This document shows, piece by piece, positions 8,049-17,086 of a stretch of DNA of 64,000 nucleotides. The notes below the pieces were generated by a model. It had not been told where the DNA came from. It searched no databases and saw only the letters and a list, made by a program, of their open reading frames with translations. This stretch comes from Beijerinckiaceae bacterium (GTDB lineage Bacteria > Pseudomonadota > Alphaproteobacteria > Rhizobiales > Beijerinckiaceae): positions 1 through 64,000 of the forward strand of contig CANJVX010000010.1 of NCBI GenBank assembly GCA_947478405.1. Reading direction: 5' to 3'. The position numbers and the translations under genes were made by a program. Every line of letters starts with the position of its first letter. Position 1 is the first letter of the stretch.

Positions 8049-9062
8049 TCAGACCTTGCGCGTATCAGGCATGGTCAGGAATTCACGCATGGCATGCCAG
8101 ACGCGGTGGCGGTTAATGCCAAGCACAGCCACATGGGCGATGCCGCGCATCATGACGAATTGCTTATCCTTGGTGTTGAGCTTGCCAAAAAACTCGACCA
8201 GCTCTTCATCCGTCGCATTGCCGTCTGTCTCGGCGCGGGTAAGCAGCACTGGGCATTTGATCTTGGCGGGGTCCACCATCGGCATGTTGATCGCCATATC
8301 GATGTAGGAGCCTGACGGGGCCGTATCACCATATTTCAATTCATAAGCGGCCAGTGCCTTCGGCACTTCCTTTTCGAAGGTCGACGGATCGTCGCGACTG
8401 AAAATGCCCATGAACGTGTCGAGATCCATCTTGCGATTGGTATTCTTCTTGTAGCTTTCCACCTGCTCACGACGGCGCATGATTTCCGGCGCTTTTTCAC
8501 CCGTCCAGGTGAAAGCATCGAGAACGAGACGCTGAACGCGCTCGGGGTGGCGCATGGTGAACACGCCCGCACGGATCGCGCCTGACGATTGGCCCATGAA
8601 CAAAAAGCTCTTCTGGCCGGTCACCTTTTCAACGATCGGCATGGCGGCTTCAATGTCCGCAACGCCTGTTTCGATGTTGGAATTGACCCCCGTGCCGCGC
8701 GTCGAGCGGCCGTAATTTTCATGATCGAGCGACCAGACGTCGTAACCGGCGCGCGCAAATTCATCCATGAAGGAATAATTCGGCTTGCCTGGCACCTGTA
8801 AATCATAACCACCGCGGCCCGAGAAAGACGAACCGTGCACGATGAAGAAAACCGGCTTGTTCTTCTTGCCGTCAGCCAGCTGCTTGCGCCAGAGATAGAG
8901 TTTCACATTGCCCTTTTGCGCCCAATGCTCTTCGCCGATGATCTTACCGCCAGCGGCTTGCGCATCGTTGATGCTGGCTGCAACCAGTGGCGCAGCCGCT
9001 ACCGCCAGTGCGGCCCCCCTCAGGAGCGCACGGCGCTCTGGGTTTTTGGTGGTTTCGGTCAT
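8049..9062 (-). CDS. Tat-exported alpha/beta hydrolase
   Basis: A 337-aa hydrolase with a twin-arginine signal (ERRALLRGAAL) and a cleavage-like site after AQA near residue 37, so probably periplasmic. The oxyanion loop (IVHGSSFSG), the nucleophile elbow GQSSG (Ser159), an acid in ETDGNATDE and the histidine in GIAHVAV support an active esterase or lipase-like enzyme. The start at 9062 is chosen because GGGAGGATCGA stands directly before it; the longer in-frame reading adds 43 residues without coding character that run into the tRNA. Orthologous function is unknown. It may belong to the same scavenging programme as the hydrolases at 1672 and 5967, but it is transcribed separately. Confidence 0.83.
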   Translation of the reverse strand: MTETTKNPERRALLRGAALAVAAAPLVAASINDAQAAGGKIIGEEHWAQKGNVKLYLWRKQLADGKKNKPVFFIVHGSSFSGRGGYDLQVPGKPNYSFMDEFARAGYDVWSLDHENYGRSTRGTGVNSNIETGVADIEAAMPIVEKVTGQKSFLFMGQSSGAIRAGVFTMRHPERVQRLVLDAFTWTGEKAPEIMRRREQVESYKKNTNRKMDLDTFMGIFSRDDPSTFEKEVPKALAAYELKYGDTAPSGSYIDMAINMPMVDPAKIKCPVLLTRAETDGNATDEELVEFFGKLNTKDKQFVMMRGIAHVAVLGINRHRVWHAMREFLTMPDTRKV

Positions 9063-9161
9063 TCGATCCTCCCGGTTTTTGATGCTTGCCCTAAGCGTTA
9101 AGCCAGCTATGGGCCAGCGGCAACGGTCGGGGCCGCAGAACACAGAGATTACCGATGAAAG

Positions 9162-9237
9162 TGGTGGGCCCGGCAGGACTCGAACCTGCAACCAGACCGT
9201 TATGAGCGGCCGGCTCTAACCATTGAGCTACAGGCCC
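9162..9237 (-). tRNA. tRNA-Ile2 (anticodon CAT, lysidine-dependent)
   Basis: 76 nt including an encoded CCA. The acceptor stem GGGCCTG pairs with CGGGCCC, allowing one G-T pair, and a T-loop GTTCGAG is present. The anticodon loop CTCATAA carries CAT. The D-arm (GCTCAATGGTTAGAGC) and the anticodon-stem and variable region resemble ileX-type tRNA rather than initiator or elongator tRNA-Met, so it should read AUA after TilS adds lysidine. Assignment to Ile2 rather than Met rests on this resemblance. Confidence 0.85.
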
Positions 9238-9308
9238 GTGCCGTCAGGAACGGGTGACTTGAGATAGCTTGAAGCAGTGGCAAGTGGCAAGGGCAGAGGA
9301 AAGCCAGG

Positions 9309-9394
9309 TCATTGCGCGGGCCAAAGAGACGAAACAGCCCAGAAGGCAGCTTTCGCTGCTTTCTGGATTGCTTCGCTACGCTCGAAAGGACGAC
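9309..9394. repeat. Dispersed palindromic intergenic repeat
   Basis: Full-length but diverged copy between the tRNA and rpoD: GTCATTGCGCGGGCC at one end, CTGGATTGCTTCGCTACGC at the other. It may act as the 3' hairpin of the rpoD transcript. Confidence 0.7.
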
Positions 9395-9396
9395 GA

Positions 9397-11406
9397 TTAA
9401 TTGTCCAAGAAGCTACGGAGTTTGCGCGAGCGGCTCGGGTGCTTCAACTTACGAAGTGCCTTGGCCTCGATCTGGCGAATACGTTCGCGCGTGACCGAGA
9501 ATTGCTGTCCTACTTCTTCCAGCGTGTGATCGGTGTTCATGCCGATACCGAAGCGCATACGCAGCACACGCTCTTCACGCGGAGTGAGCGAGGCCAGCAC
9601 GCGGGTCGTTGTCTCACGCAGGTTCGAATGGATCGCCGCATCAATCGGCAAAATCGCATTCTTGTCTTCGATGAAATCGCCAAGGTGTGAATCTTCTTCG
9701 TCACCAATCGGGGTTTCAAGCGAGATCGGCTCTTTGGCGATCTTCAATACCTTGCGCACTTTTTCGAGCGGCATGGCGAGCTTTTCGGCCAATTCTTCTG
9801 GTGTCGGCTCGCGCCCAATCTCGTGCAACATCTGGCGCGACGTGCGCACGATCTTGTTGATCGTCTCGATCATATGCACGGGGATACGGATGGTGCGCGC
9901 CTGATCTGCAATCGAGCGCGTGATCGCTTGGCGGATCCACCAAGTCGCATAGGTCGAGAATTTATAGCCGCGGCGATATTCGAACTTATCGACCGCTTTC
10001 ATCAGGCCGATATTGCCTTCCTGAATAAGATCGAGGAATTGCAGGCCGCGGTTGGTATATTTTTTCGCAATCGAGATGACGAGACGCAGATTGGCCTCAA
10101 CCATTTCCTTCTTGGCCTGACGGGCTTCGCGCTCGCCCTTCTGCACCATCTGGACGATCTTGCGGAATTCTTGAATCTCAAGACCTGTCTCGGTGGCCAG
10201 CGAATGAATGTCGCCGCGCAGAACCTTGATCGGATCTTTCTCTTTCGCGATGAAATCTTTCCAACCGCGCGTGCCAAGCTTGCCAACGCGCAGCAGCCAT
10301 TTGGGATCAAGCTCCGAACCCTGATAGTTTTTCAGGAAATCTTCGCGGCCCACGCCATGCGATTCACCCAAGCGCATCAGCTTGGTTTCCATACCGATGA
10401 GGCGCTTGTTGATGTCATAAAGCTGCTCGACCAGCGCATCGATGCGGTTCTGGTTGAGCGAAAGAGACTTCACATCCGTGACGATCTCTTTCTTCAGCGT
10501 CTTATATTTGCGCTCTTGGGCTGGCGTCAGCGTTTCATTCTTGAGCTTGTTCTCGACATTCTGATCCTGCAAGCGGCGTAGCTTCTTGTAAGCATCCGCA
10601 ATGCGGTCAAAAGTCTCCAAAACCTTCGGCTTCAGCTCGGCTTCCATCGCCGAAAGCGACACGGAGTTTTCCATGTCGTCTTCATCGTCGAAATTCTCTT
10701 CTGAGTTCGGCGCTTCAGGTTCGGGCGCGGGCATTGGCCCACGCTGCACAGACGCCATCATTTCGGGCGAGGTCATATCCACCTTCGGCGTGTTCTTGCC
10801 ATCGGGGCCAGCATAAGTGGCCTCAAGATCGATAATGTCGCGCAGCAAAACTTTGCCGTCGTTCAATTCATCGCGCCAAATGATAATGGCCTGGAAGGTG
10901 AGCGGGCTTTCGCAAAGCCCAGCAATCATCGCTTCGCGGCCGGCCTCGATGCGCTTGGCAATGGCTATTTCGCCTTCGCGCGAGAGCAGCTCAACCGAGC
11001 CCATTTCGCGCAAATACATGCGCACCGGATCGTCGGTACGATCCGTCGGTTCCGCACGTGTAGCTACAACCGGTGCGGGGCGAGCGACATCGACGAGGTC
11101 TGTCGATTCCGATTCCTCGGCCGCGTCCTCCGGCGTCTCTTCCGCATCGCCGTCTTCATTATCTTCGGCTTCGGAAACGGTAATGCCCATTTCATTGAGC
11201 ATTGAGTAAACATCTTCGATCTGGTCGGAGGAAACTTCTTCCGAGGGCAGGACGGCGTTCAGTTCATCATGGGTGACGTAGCCGCGCTTTTTGGCGAGCT
11301 TGATCATCCGCTTTACGGCGGCATCCGAAAGGTCGAGCAGCGGGCTGTCGGACGTCTCGGGGGCGGCCGTTTCGCCTTCGCGCTTCTCTTCGTCCTTCTT
11401 CGCCAT
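9397..11406 (-). CDS. rpoD: RNA polymerase sigma factor RpoD (primary sigma-70)
   Basis: The housekeeping sigma factor, 669 aa, directs RNA polymerase to -35/-10 promoters. Region 1.1 covers about residues 25-85 and an acidic linker follows. Region 1.2 ([12 protein letters not shown]) lies near residue 128, and a long non-conserved region spans about 160-380. Region 2 ([17 protein letters not shown] and the [12 protein letters not shown] recognition helix) lies near 430-490. Region 4 ends the protein with the helix-turn-helix [19 protein letters not shown]. The ATG at 11406 is preferred because GGAG stands six bases before it; an ATG four codons upstream has the ribosome binding site too close. 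It follows dnaG on the same strand, the classic macromolecular-synthesis order. Confidence 0.98.
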   Translation of the reverse strand: MAKKDEEKREGETAAPETSDSPLLDLSDAAVKRMIKLAKKRGYVTHDELNAVLPSEEVSSDQIEDVYSMLNEMGITVSEAEDNEDGDAEETPEDAAEESESTDLVDVARPAPVVATRAEPTDRTDDPVRMYLREMGSVELLSREGEIAIAKRIEAGREAMIAGLCESPLTFQAIIIWRDELNDGKVLLRDIIDLEATYAGPDGKNTPKVDMTSPEMMASVQRGPMPAPEPEAPNSEENFDDEDDMENSVSLSAMEAELKPKVLETFDRIADAYKKLRRLQDQNVENKLKNETLTPAQERKYKTLKKEIVTDVKSLSLNQNRIDALVEQLYDINKRLIGMETKLMRLGESHGVGREDFLKNYQGSELDPKWLLRVGKLGTRGWKDFIAKEKDPIKVLRGDIHSLATETGLEIQEFRKIVQMVQKGEREARQAKKEMVEANLRLVISIAKKYTNRGLQFLDLIQEGNIGLMKAVDKFEYRRGYKFSTYATWWIRQAITRSIADQARTIRIPVHMIETINKIVRTSRQMLHEIGREPTPEELAEKLAMPLEKVRKVLKIAKEPISLETPIGDEEDSHLGDFIEDKNAILPIDAAIHSNLRETTTRVLASLTPREERVLRMRFGIGMNTDHTLEEVGQQFSVTRERIRQIEAKALRKLKHPSRSRKLRSFLDN

Positions 11407-11459
11407 ACCCAACTCCATCCTGCCTTGCCGGCGCGAATCACTTTGCCGACAATAGGCCC

Positions 11460-11477
11460 GACTGGCTTAAACCAGTC
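11460..11477 (-). promoter_or_regulatory. Inverted repeat in the dnaG-rpoD spacer
   Basis: GACTGG and CCAGTC are separated by CTTAAA, 54-71 bases before the rpoD start. It may be an operator or a processing hairpin between the dnaG and rpoD messages. There is no T-run. Confidence 0.3.
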
Positions 11478-11530
11478 CTAAACAACGATATTCGCGAGCG
11501 AACCCCATGGGCTCCCCGCTCTTTATCGCC

Positions 11531-13483
11531 TCACAAAACCTGCCCCTGACGCCCGGAGGATAGTCCAAATCCTTCGACCGCCGCTTCGCGCCCTTCGAGC
11601 CCGGAAAGCTCCGCCTGAATCTCGCGCAACCTCGCAAGGTTCTGCTCGCTGGCATCCTCGCCCAGCGCGATTTCGGCGGATTTGAGTTCCCTATGTAATG
11701 CCCGCGCGCGCCGATGCAAGGCCAGCGCCTGTCGTAAAACCTCTCCGGCATCATTCTCTGCCGCATCGGGCTTCAGCGGCCAGGGCATGGGCTGGGCTGC
11801 CGCCTCGACGGCCACCCGCTCGGACTGAAGGCCCATACGGTCCAGCGCCAAGCGCAATTCAACATGATCCGCGTAGGTCTCGGCCGCGAGCGCGGTCATG
11901 GCACCGCGCAGGCGCTGCGTCTCCCGGCCGACCAGCTCGATATCCGCCAGATCCTCGGCGTGTTGGGCGAGAAGACCGGGATGATTCAACATGTTAAGGA
12001 GGATCTCCGCCTCCCGTCGGGGAACCCCGCCCGAGCCTGAAAATACCCTGCTACGGGTCAAAGCCGCACTGATCAACGGCGGCGCCGACGTGTAGGCGGG
12101 CGGCTGCCCATAGGCGCCAAAACCACCCCGGCCCGGACGGGCCCCACCGGCCATACTGCGCCCTTGCGGGGCGCGACCCCGCTGCGCGCCGCGCGGATAG
12201 GCCGAACCCTGCCCGCGCCCGGACAGAACATCGAGGCGTGAGCGGATTTCATCGCGGTAGTAACGGCGCAGGGTCTCGTCGCGGATTTCATTCATCAGCT
12301 CGCCCAAGCGGCGCTCCAGCGCAGCACGGCGCTCGGGCGTATCAAGCGGCCCTGCTTCCGTCTCGCGCATCCACATGACGTCGACCAGCGGCTTGGCGCC
12401 TGCCAACACCTCGGCAATCGCCTCCTGCCCGCCCGAGCGCGCCAGATCATCGGGATCCTGCCCGTCTGGCAGAAAAGCAAAACGCAAAGAGCGTCCAGGC
12501 CCGATCAACGGCAACGCTGTATCGATGGCGCGATAGGCAGCTTTGCGGCCCGCCTTGTCACCATCAAAACAGAGCACGGGCTCTTCGCTCATGCGCCAAA
12601 GCAAGTCGCATTGATCGGGCGTCAGCGCAGTGCCCAGCGGCGCCACAACATTCGGGAAGCCCGCCACCGTCATCGAGATGACGTCGACATAACCTTCGAC
12701 AGCAATCACCTGACCCCTGTCATGCGAGGCCTTGCGCGCATTGTGGTGATTGTAGACGATCGAACCTTTGTGAAAGAGCGGCGTCTCGGGCGAATTGAGA
12801 TATTTGGCACTCACATCTTTATCTAGCGCGCGTCCACCAAAGGCGATGACTTTTCCGCCGCGATCGCAAATCGGAAACATGACGCGATCACGAAAACGAT
12901 CATAGGGCACAGCAATATCTTCGCCATGCACCAGCAAGCCGGTCTCGATCATCTGCTCGAGCGAGGCACCCTTGCCCGCGAGATATTCGCGCAGCGCGAA
13001 TTTCTCATTCGGTGAATAGCCAATCCTAAATTGCTTCTGAATGGCCGGCCCAAGACCACGATCAGCCAGATAGCCGCGCGCGCGCGCACCTATCTGCGCT
13101 TGCAATTGGCTCTCGAAAAAGACCGCAGCCATTTCGAGTACATCTTGTAGGCTCGCGCGCTTGCGCTCACGCTCCTGCGTTTCCGGCGTGATGGTGGGCA
13201 GAGAAAGCCCCGCGTCCGAGGCCAGACGCTCCACGGCCTCGGGAAAAGTCAGACCTTCCGTCTCCATGACAAAGTCAAAGACATTGCCATTGCGACCGGA
13301 GGAAAAATCAAACCATGCCATTTTCTGGTCATTAACGAAAAAGGATGGTGTCTTTTCCTGATTGAAGGGCGAGAGCCCTTTCCACTCGCGGCCGGATTTC
13401 TGCAACTTGACGCGCCGACGCACGACTTCCGAAACCGGGAGCCGGGCTTTGATCTCGTCCAGAAAGGAAGGCGGAAAGCGCAT
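11531..13483 (-). CDS. dnaG: DNA primase DnaG
   Basis: Synthesises RNA primers at the replication fork; 650 aa. The order is an N-terminal zinc-ribbon-like domain (about 1-100), the catalytic TOPRIM core (about 250-345, with VIAVEGYVDV and LCFDGDKAG), a Gly/Arg-rich linker near 420-460 and a helicase-binding C-terminal domain. The zinc ribbon has lost its ligands: the CxxH position reads SPFN (Ser38, Asn41) and the CxxC position reads DFSS (Asp59, Ser62), although the surrounding EKTPSFFV is well kept. The start at 13483 (MRFPPSFLDEI) matches the family N-terminus and has AGGAG upstream; a longer in-frame start lacks a ribosome binding site. It lies between yqeY and rpoD. Confidence 0.97.
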   Translation of the reverse strand: MRFPPSFLDEIKARLPVSEVVRRRVKLQKSGREWKGLSPFNQEKTPSFFVNDQKMAWFDFSSGRNGNVFDFVMETEGLTFPEAVERLASDAGLSLPTITPETQERERKRASLQDVLEMAAVFFESQLQAQIGARARGYLADRGLGPAIQKQFRIGYSPNEKFALREYLAGKGASLEQMIETGLLVHGEDIAVPYDRFRDRVMFPICDRGGKVIAFGGRALDKDVSAKYLNSPETPLFHKGSIVYNHHNARKASHDRGQVIAVEGYVDVISMTVAGFPNVVAPLGTALTPDQCDLLWRMSEEPVLCFDGDKAGRKAAYRAIDTALPLIGPGRSLRFAFLPDGQDPDDLARSGGQEAIAEVLAGAKPLVDVMWMRETEAGPLDTPERRAALERRLGELMNEIRDETLRRYYRDEIRSRLDVLSGRGQGSAYPRGAQRGRAPQGRSMAGGARPGRGGFGAYGQPPAYTSAPPLISAALTRSRVFSGSGGVPRREAEILLNMLNHPGLLAQHAEDLADIELVGRETQRLRGAMTALAAETYADHVELRLALDRMGLQSERVAVEAAAQPMPWPLKPDAAENDAGEVLRQALALHRRARALHRELKSAEIALGEDASEQNLARLREIQAELSGLEGREAAVEGFGLSSGRQGQVL

Positions 13484-13525
13484 GCGGGGGGCAAGCTCCT
13501 GAGTACCCTTCATATAGGAGGCAGA

Positions 13526-13548
13526 CGCCCCCGAAACATCCGGGGGCG
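13526..13548 (-). promoter_or_regulatory. GC-rich hairpin in the dnaG leader
   Basis: Perfect 8-bp stem (CGCCCCCG / CGGGGGCG, 7-nt loop) between yqeY and dnaG. No T-run follows on the minus strand, so it is more likely an mRNA processing or stability element than a terminator. Confidence 0.35.
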
Positions 13549-13569
13549 ACGAAGCCGTGTTTTTTCACT

Positions 13570-13578
13570 TTATCCACA
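13570..13578 (+). promoter_or_regulatory. Perfect DnaA box upstream of dnaG
   Basis: TTATCCACA matches the E. coli R1-type DnaA box exactly. It sits in the yqeY-dnaG spacer, about 90 bp before the primase start. A single box is compatible with chance. Confidence 0.35.
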
Positions 13579-13626
13579 GGCAGGGGGCCTCATTTCGAGG
13601 CAGCCCGCCGGAGCGGCCTCGCAGGC

Positions 13627-14082
13627 TCACCCGTTGAGCGCGGCCTTCACCAAGGCGCTGGCCTTGGCGAAGTCCATCTGGCCGGTAAACTTGGCCTTCA
13701 GCGCACCTACAACCTTGCCCATATCCTTCATGGAGGCCGCACCCGTCTCGGACATAGCGACCGCAATGGCTGCCTTCACCTCGTCATCAGACATTTGGGT
13801 CGGCAGGAAATCCAGAATAACAGCGATCTCGCCGCGTTCCTGGGCGGCCAGATCCTCGCGGCCGGCCTGCTCAAACATGCCCAAAGATTCCTGCCGGCTT
13901 TTCACCATCTTCTGCAGCAGAGCGAGAATGTCCTCTTCCGAGACCTCCTTGCCCGCGCCGCGCGCCTCAATATCGCGATCTTTCAGGGCCGCCTGCATCA
14001 TGCGGATGGTGCCAAGGCGGCTTTTGTCGCCCGCCTTCATGGCGTCCTTCATCGACTGGGTAAAACGCTCGCGCAGCGACAT
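13627..14082 (-). CDS. yqeY: GatB/YqeY domain-containing protein
   Basis: A 151-aa cytoplasmic protein with the all-helical YqeY fold, related to the tail domain of the GatB subunit of tRNA amidotransferases. Family features are the N-terminal MSLRERFTQSMKDAMK, the central KGKEVSEEDILALLQKMVKSR-type helix near residues 40-65, and the C-terminal GKVVGALKAKFTGQMD near 125-140. The precise role in the cell is not settled; a link to tRNA or translation quality control is assumed from the fold. AGGAG precedes the start. It is the upstream member of a yqeY-dnaG-rpoD array, divergent from carA. Confidence 0.92.
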   Translation of the reverse strand: MSLRERFTQSMKDAMKAGDKSRLGTIRMMQAALKDRDIEARGAGKEVSEEDILALLQKMVKSRQESLGMFEQAGREDLAAQERGEIAVILDFLPTQMSDDEVKAAIAVAMSETGAASMKDMGKVVGALKAKFTGQMDFAKASALVKAALNG

Positions 14083-14163
14083 CTTGTTCTCCTGATCCGG
14101 CGGTTCTTTGACACACCCAACTAAGCGGCTGAAAATTCTCAGTCTTCTGACTATCCCACAGGG

Positions 14164-14192
14164 TTGACGCGCAAGGCGCCCTCACCTAGCTT
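14164..14192 (+). promoter_or_regulatory. Candidate sigma-70 promoter for carA
   Basis: TTGACG at 14164-14169 and TAGCTT at 14187-14192 are separated by exactly 17 bp, about 120 bp before the carA start in the carA/yqeY divergent region. Confidence 0.4.
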
Positions 14193-14312
14193 CCGCGCGA
14201 TTGCCGCGCCCTTTAAGGTGTCCGCGACCCTAGAGATTCTTCATATCAACCGTCCGGCCGCGCCAGCGATTTCTTGCGCCGCGCCCGAACGCGCGAAAGA
14301 CGGTGTAGAGCC

Positions 14313-15533
14313 ATGACCACGCCCGTTCAAGACAAAGCCGCAAGCCAAGGCTGGCAAAAGCCGGTTGCCACTGCCCTTCTGGTGCTCGCCGATGGCACAG
14401 TGATTGATGGCTTCGGCTTGGGCGCAGCCGGAACATCCGTGGGCGAAGTCTGCTTCAACACAGCTATCACAGGCTATGAGGAAATCCTCACCGATCCCTC
14501 CTATTCCGGCCAGATTGTCACCTTCACCTTCCCCCATATCGGCAATGTCGGCACGAATGAGGAAGATATTGAGACGGTGAACATGGCTGCCGACAGCGGC
14601 ATTCGCGGCGTCATCGTTCATGCGCCGATCACAGAACCAGCCAATCATCGTGCGACCAGCCATTTCGATGCATGGCTCAAGGCCCGCAAGATCGTTGGCA
14701 TGTGCGGCCTCGACACGCGCGCCCTTACTGCGCTCATCCGCGAAAAAGGCATGCCCAATGCCGTCATCGCGCATGCGCCCGATGGCAAGTTCGACATTAC
14801 TGCCCTCAAGAAACAAGCCGCCGAATGGCCAGGCATTGACGGCATGGATCTCGTGCCCGGCGTGACGACGGCAAAAAGCTACACATGGAAAGAAACCACC
14901 TGGACGCTTGGCCAAGGTTATGGCGAAACAAAAAATACCAAGTTCAAAGTTGTTGCGATCGACTATGGCGTGAAGCGCAACATTCTGCGCCTGCTCGCGG
15001 ATGCAGGCTGCGACGTGACCGTTGTGCCGGCCACCACCAGCGCCGACGACATTCTCGGCCTGAAGCCTGATGGAGTGTTTCTGTCGAATGGCCCTGGAGA
15101 TCCGGCCGAGACTGGCAAATATTCCGTGCCGGTCATCCGCAAACTTCTGGATGCAAAAGTACCGACCTTCGGCATTTGCTTGGGCCATCAAATGCTGGCG
15201 CTCGCGGTGGGCGCCAAAACCATGAAAATGCATCAGGGCCATCATGGTGCGAACCATCCGGTGAAGGATTTCACGACCAACAAGGTCGAGATCGTCTCGA
15301 TGAACCATGGCTTTGCCGTTGATCCGCAATCTCTGCCTGCCAATGCAGTCGAGACCCATCGCTCGCTGTTTGACGGCTCCAATTGCGGCATCGCCCTGAC
15401 CGATCGCCCGGCCTTTTCGGTCCAACACCACCCGGAAGCCTCGCCCGGTCCGCAAGACAGCCATTATCTCTTCGCCCGTTTCGTCGAGATGATGCAGGGA
15501 AAAATGCCTGCTCAGCCAAAAGATAAGGCTTAA
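14313..15533 (+). CDS. carA: Carbamoyl-phosphate synthase small subunit CarA
   Basis: The glutamine amidotransferase subunit, 406 aa. It hydrolyses glutamine and passes ammonia to CarB to make carbamoyl phosphate for arginine and pyrimidine synthesis. The N-terminal CPSase small-chain domain covers about residues 18-160 (GYEEILTDPSYSGQ). The class I amidotransferase domain covers about 200-395 with nucleophile Cys289 (FGICLGH) and the His373/Glu375 pair (HHPEA). The start is placed at 14313, where family similarity begins; the 13 codons upstream are Arg-rich and look non-coding. The partner carB lies about 26 kb away on the other strand, so the two are not in one operon. Confidence 0.97.
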   Translation: MTTPVQDKAASQGWQKPVATALLVLADGTVIDGFGLGAAGTSVGEVCFNTAITGYEEILTDPSYSGQIVTFTFPHIGNVGTNEEDIETVNMAADSGIRGVIVHAPITEPANHRATSHFDAWLKARKIVGMCGLDTRALTALIREKGMPNAVIAHAPDGKFDITALKKQAAEWPGIDGMDLVPGVTTAKSYTWKETTWTLGQGYGETKNTKFKVVAIDYGVKRNILRLLADAGCDVTVVPATTSADDILGLKPDGVFLSNGPGDPAETGKYSVPVIRKLLDAKVPTFGICLGHQMLALAVGAKTMKMHQGHHGANHPVKDFTTNKVEIVSMNHGFAVDPQSLPANAVETHRSLFDGSNCGIALTDRPAFSVQHHPEASPGPQDSHYLFARFVEMMQGKMPAQPKDKA

Positions 15534-15627
15534 CAGGCTCCGTTCACGTTTCCATGATCTCGCCATCTAGCGACTCCACGCTCCGCCCATGCTATGGAGG
15601 ACAAAGGAAACGCTCGCGAGGCCAATG

Positions 15628-16317
15628 ATGTCTTGGCGCGAATTTTGGAACGGGGCGCACTCGATCTATGTGAACGAGCGTCACCGCACATTGCATTACG
15701 ACCGCATTGCAAAAGACATTGCGGCGCACCTGCCCTCACGCGAGGCATGCGTGCTCGATTACGGCTGCGGTGATGCGGAAAGCTCGGAAGCCATCGCAGC
15801 GGGCTGCGCCATGCTCTATCTCTATGATGCCGCATCTAATGTGCAGGAGCGTTTGCGTCAGCGATTTGGCCACAACAACAAGATCGTGGTTTTGTCGGCC
15901 AGCGCGCTGGAAGCGATGCCGGATGCCGCGCTTGATCTCTTCATCGCCAATTCCATGATTCAATATTTGAGCCCTGCGGAATTCGAATCCCTGCTGGAAA
16001 CCGCGCGCTGCAAGCTAAAAGCGGACGGTAAGCTCATCGTGGCCGACATCATCCCCACCCAAGTCAATGCGATTGATGATGCCAAAGCCCTTCTGAATTT
16101 TGCTTGGGTCGGCGGCTTCCTCATTCCAGCCCTGACCGGACTCGTCTCCACCTTCTTTTCGGACTATCGCAAATTGCGCGGGGAAATTGGCCTCACGCGC
16201 TATACCCCGCAAGACATTGAGACACTGTTTGCCGCTCATGGATTCAGGGCTAGACGTGCGCCGGAAAATATCGGCTACAACCAATCACGCATGATGTTTG
16301 TGGCAGAGCCTATTTAA
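15628..16317 (+). CDS. Class I SAM-dependent methyltransferase
   Basis: A 229-aa Rossmann-fold methyltransferase. SAM-binding motif I is VLDYGCGDAES near residue 45, an acidic residue ends strand two (LYDAAS), and DLFIANSMIQYL is the post-II segment. A membrane-like hydrophobic stretch (WVGGFLIPALTGL) near residues 150-165 suggests a lipid or membrane-associated acceptor, but this is inference. The start at 15628 is chosen because GAGG lies six bases before it; ATGs at 15625 and 15589 are alternatives. Its stop overlaps the convergent pgeF stop by 4 bp. Acceptor unknown. Confidence 0.8.
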   Translation: MSWREFWNGAHSIYVNERHRTLHYDRIAKDIAAHLPSREACVLDYGCGDAESSEAIAAGCAMLYLYDAASNVQERLRQRFGHNNKIVVLSASALEAMPDAALDLFIANSMIQYLSPAEFESLLETARCKLKADGKLIVADIIPTQVNAIDDAKALLNFAWVGGFLIPALTGLVSTFFSDYRKLRGEIGLTRYTPQDIETLFAAHGFRARRAPENIGYNQSRMMFVAEPI

Positions 16318-17084
16318 CGCAGCGCAATCGCGGCTACGAGCCGTCCATAATCCTCTTCCCCCCGATGCACCGAGCGGCGGTAGGAGAAGAAGCGCGCCTC
16401 TTCTGCGTAAGTATCCAGCGCGAGATTTTCAAAATGCACGATGCCGGCGGCTTTCAGCCGCACACCAATATAAGCAGGCAAATCGAACATGAAATGCGCG
16501 TCTTGGCTTGACGGCAAAAAGAACCACGCATTATGCGGATCAGCCTCCAGAAAACGCGTGCGAAATTCCAGCCCCACTTCATACGAGGCTTGCGCAATCG
16601 TTGGCCCCAGCACGACATGAATGGAGGGACGTGAAGCGCCCGCCTCTTCCATCTTCTGCAAGGTCGATTCCAACACGCCTGTGAAAGCGCCTTTCCAACC
16701 TGCATGGGCGGCACCAATCACACCAGCTGCATGGTCTGCAAAAAGCAGGATTCCGCAATCAGCACCCGTGACACCCAGCGCCAGACCGCGGGTCTTGGTC
16801 ACAAGAGCATCGCAGCGCGGCCGATTCTCCCCAAAGGGCGCATCCACAATTAGGCAATCGGGAGAATGAACGAGATAAGGCAGCAGGAAAAGGTCTGGCT
16901 GCACACCAAGAGCGCCGGACATCCGCGCTAAATTTTGCTCGACATGCTCGGGATTATCGCGCGACCCGCGCCCGCCATTGAGACCTGCATAAACACCTTG
17001 CGACACACCGCCTTCGCGCGTGAAAAATGCGTGGGTGATGCCCTCGCCCCGCAACAGATCGCTGGTAATGAGCGGGAGCGACAT
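16314..17084 (-). CDS. pgeF: Peptidoglycan editing factor PgeF (YfiH / laccase-domain family)
   Basis: A 256-aa member of the DUF152/YfiH multicopper-oxidase-like family. Family members act as purine nucleoside phosphorylases or deaminases or correct misincorporated amino acids in peptidoglycan precursors (PgeF). Visible motifs are FFTREGG, the histidine in YLVHSPD, TGADCGILLF with the conserved Cys, and AAHAGWKG with the metal-binding His. The usual GPCI motif reads GPTI here, so one family cysteine is missing. The ATG at 17084 has GAGG seven bases upstream; a GTG at 17090 overlaps the upstream stop. It is translationally coupled to the midA-like gene. Confidence 0.88.
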   Translation of the reverse strand: MSLPLITSDLLRGEGITHAFFTREGGVSQGVYAGLNGGRGSRDNPEHVEQNLARMSGALGVQPDLFLLPYLVHSPDCLIVDAPFGENRPRCDALVTKTRGLALGVTGADCGILLFADHAAGVIGAAHAGWKGAFTGVLESTLQKMEEAGASRPSIHVVLGPTIAQASYEVGLEFRTRFLEADPHNAWFFLPSSQDAHFMFDLPAYIGVRLKAAGIVHFENLALDTYAEEARFFSYRRSVHRGEEDYGRLVAAIALR

Positions 17085-17086
17085 AT

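Noticed and set aside
9162-9237. tRNA-Met or initiator tRNA
   Set aside because: The anticodon is CAT, but the D-arm and anticodon-arm sequence resemble the lysidine-dependent Ile2 tRNA, and the acceptor starts with a paired G1-C72 and so lacks the initiator mismatch.
14241-15566. Long open frame antisense to carA (441 codons)
   Set aside because: It mirrors the codon structure of carA on the other strand, is His/Arg/Gly rich without family resemblance, and carA itself is unmistakable. Similar mirrors oppose uvrC (27063-28337), carB (43635-44885), aatA (54305-55456) and rpoD (9823-10581).
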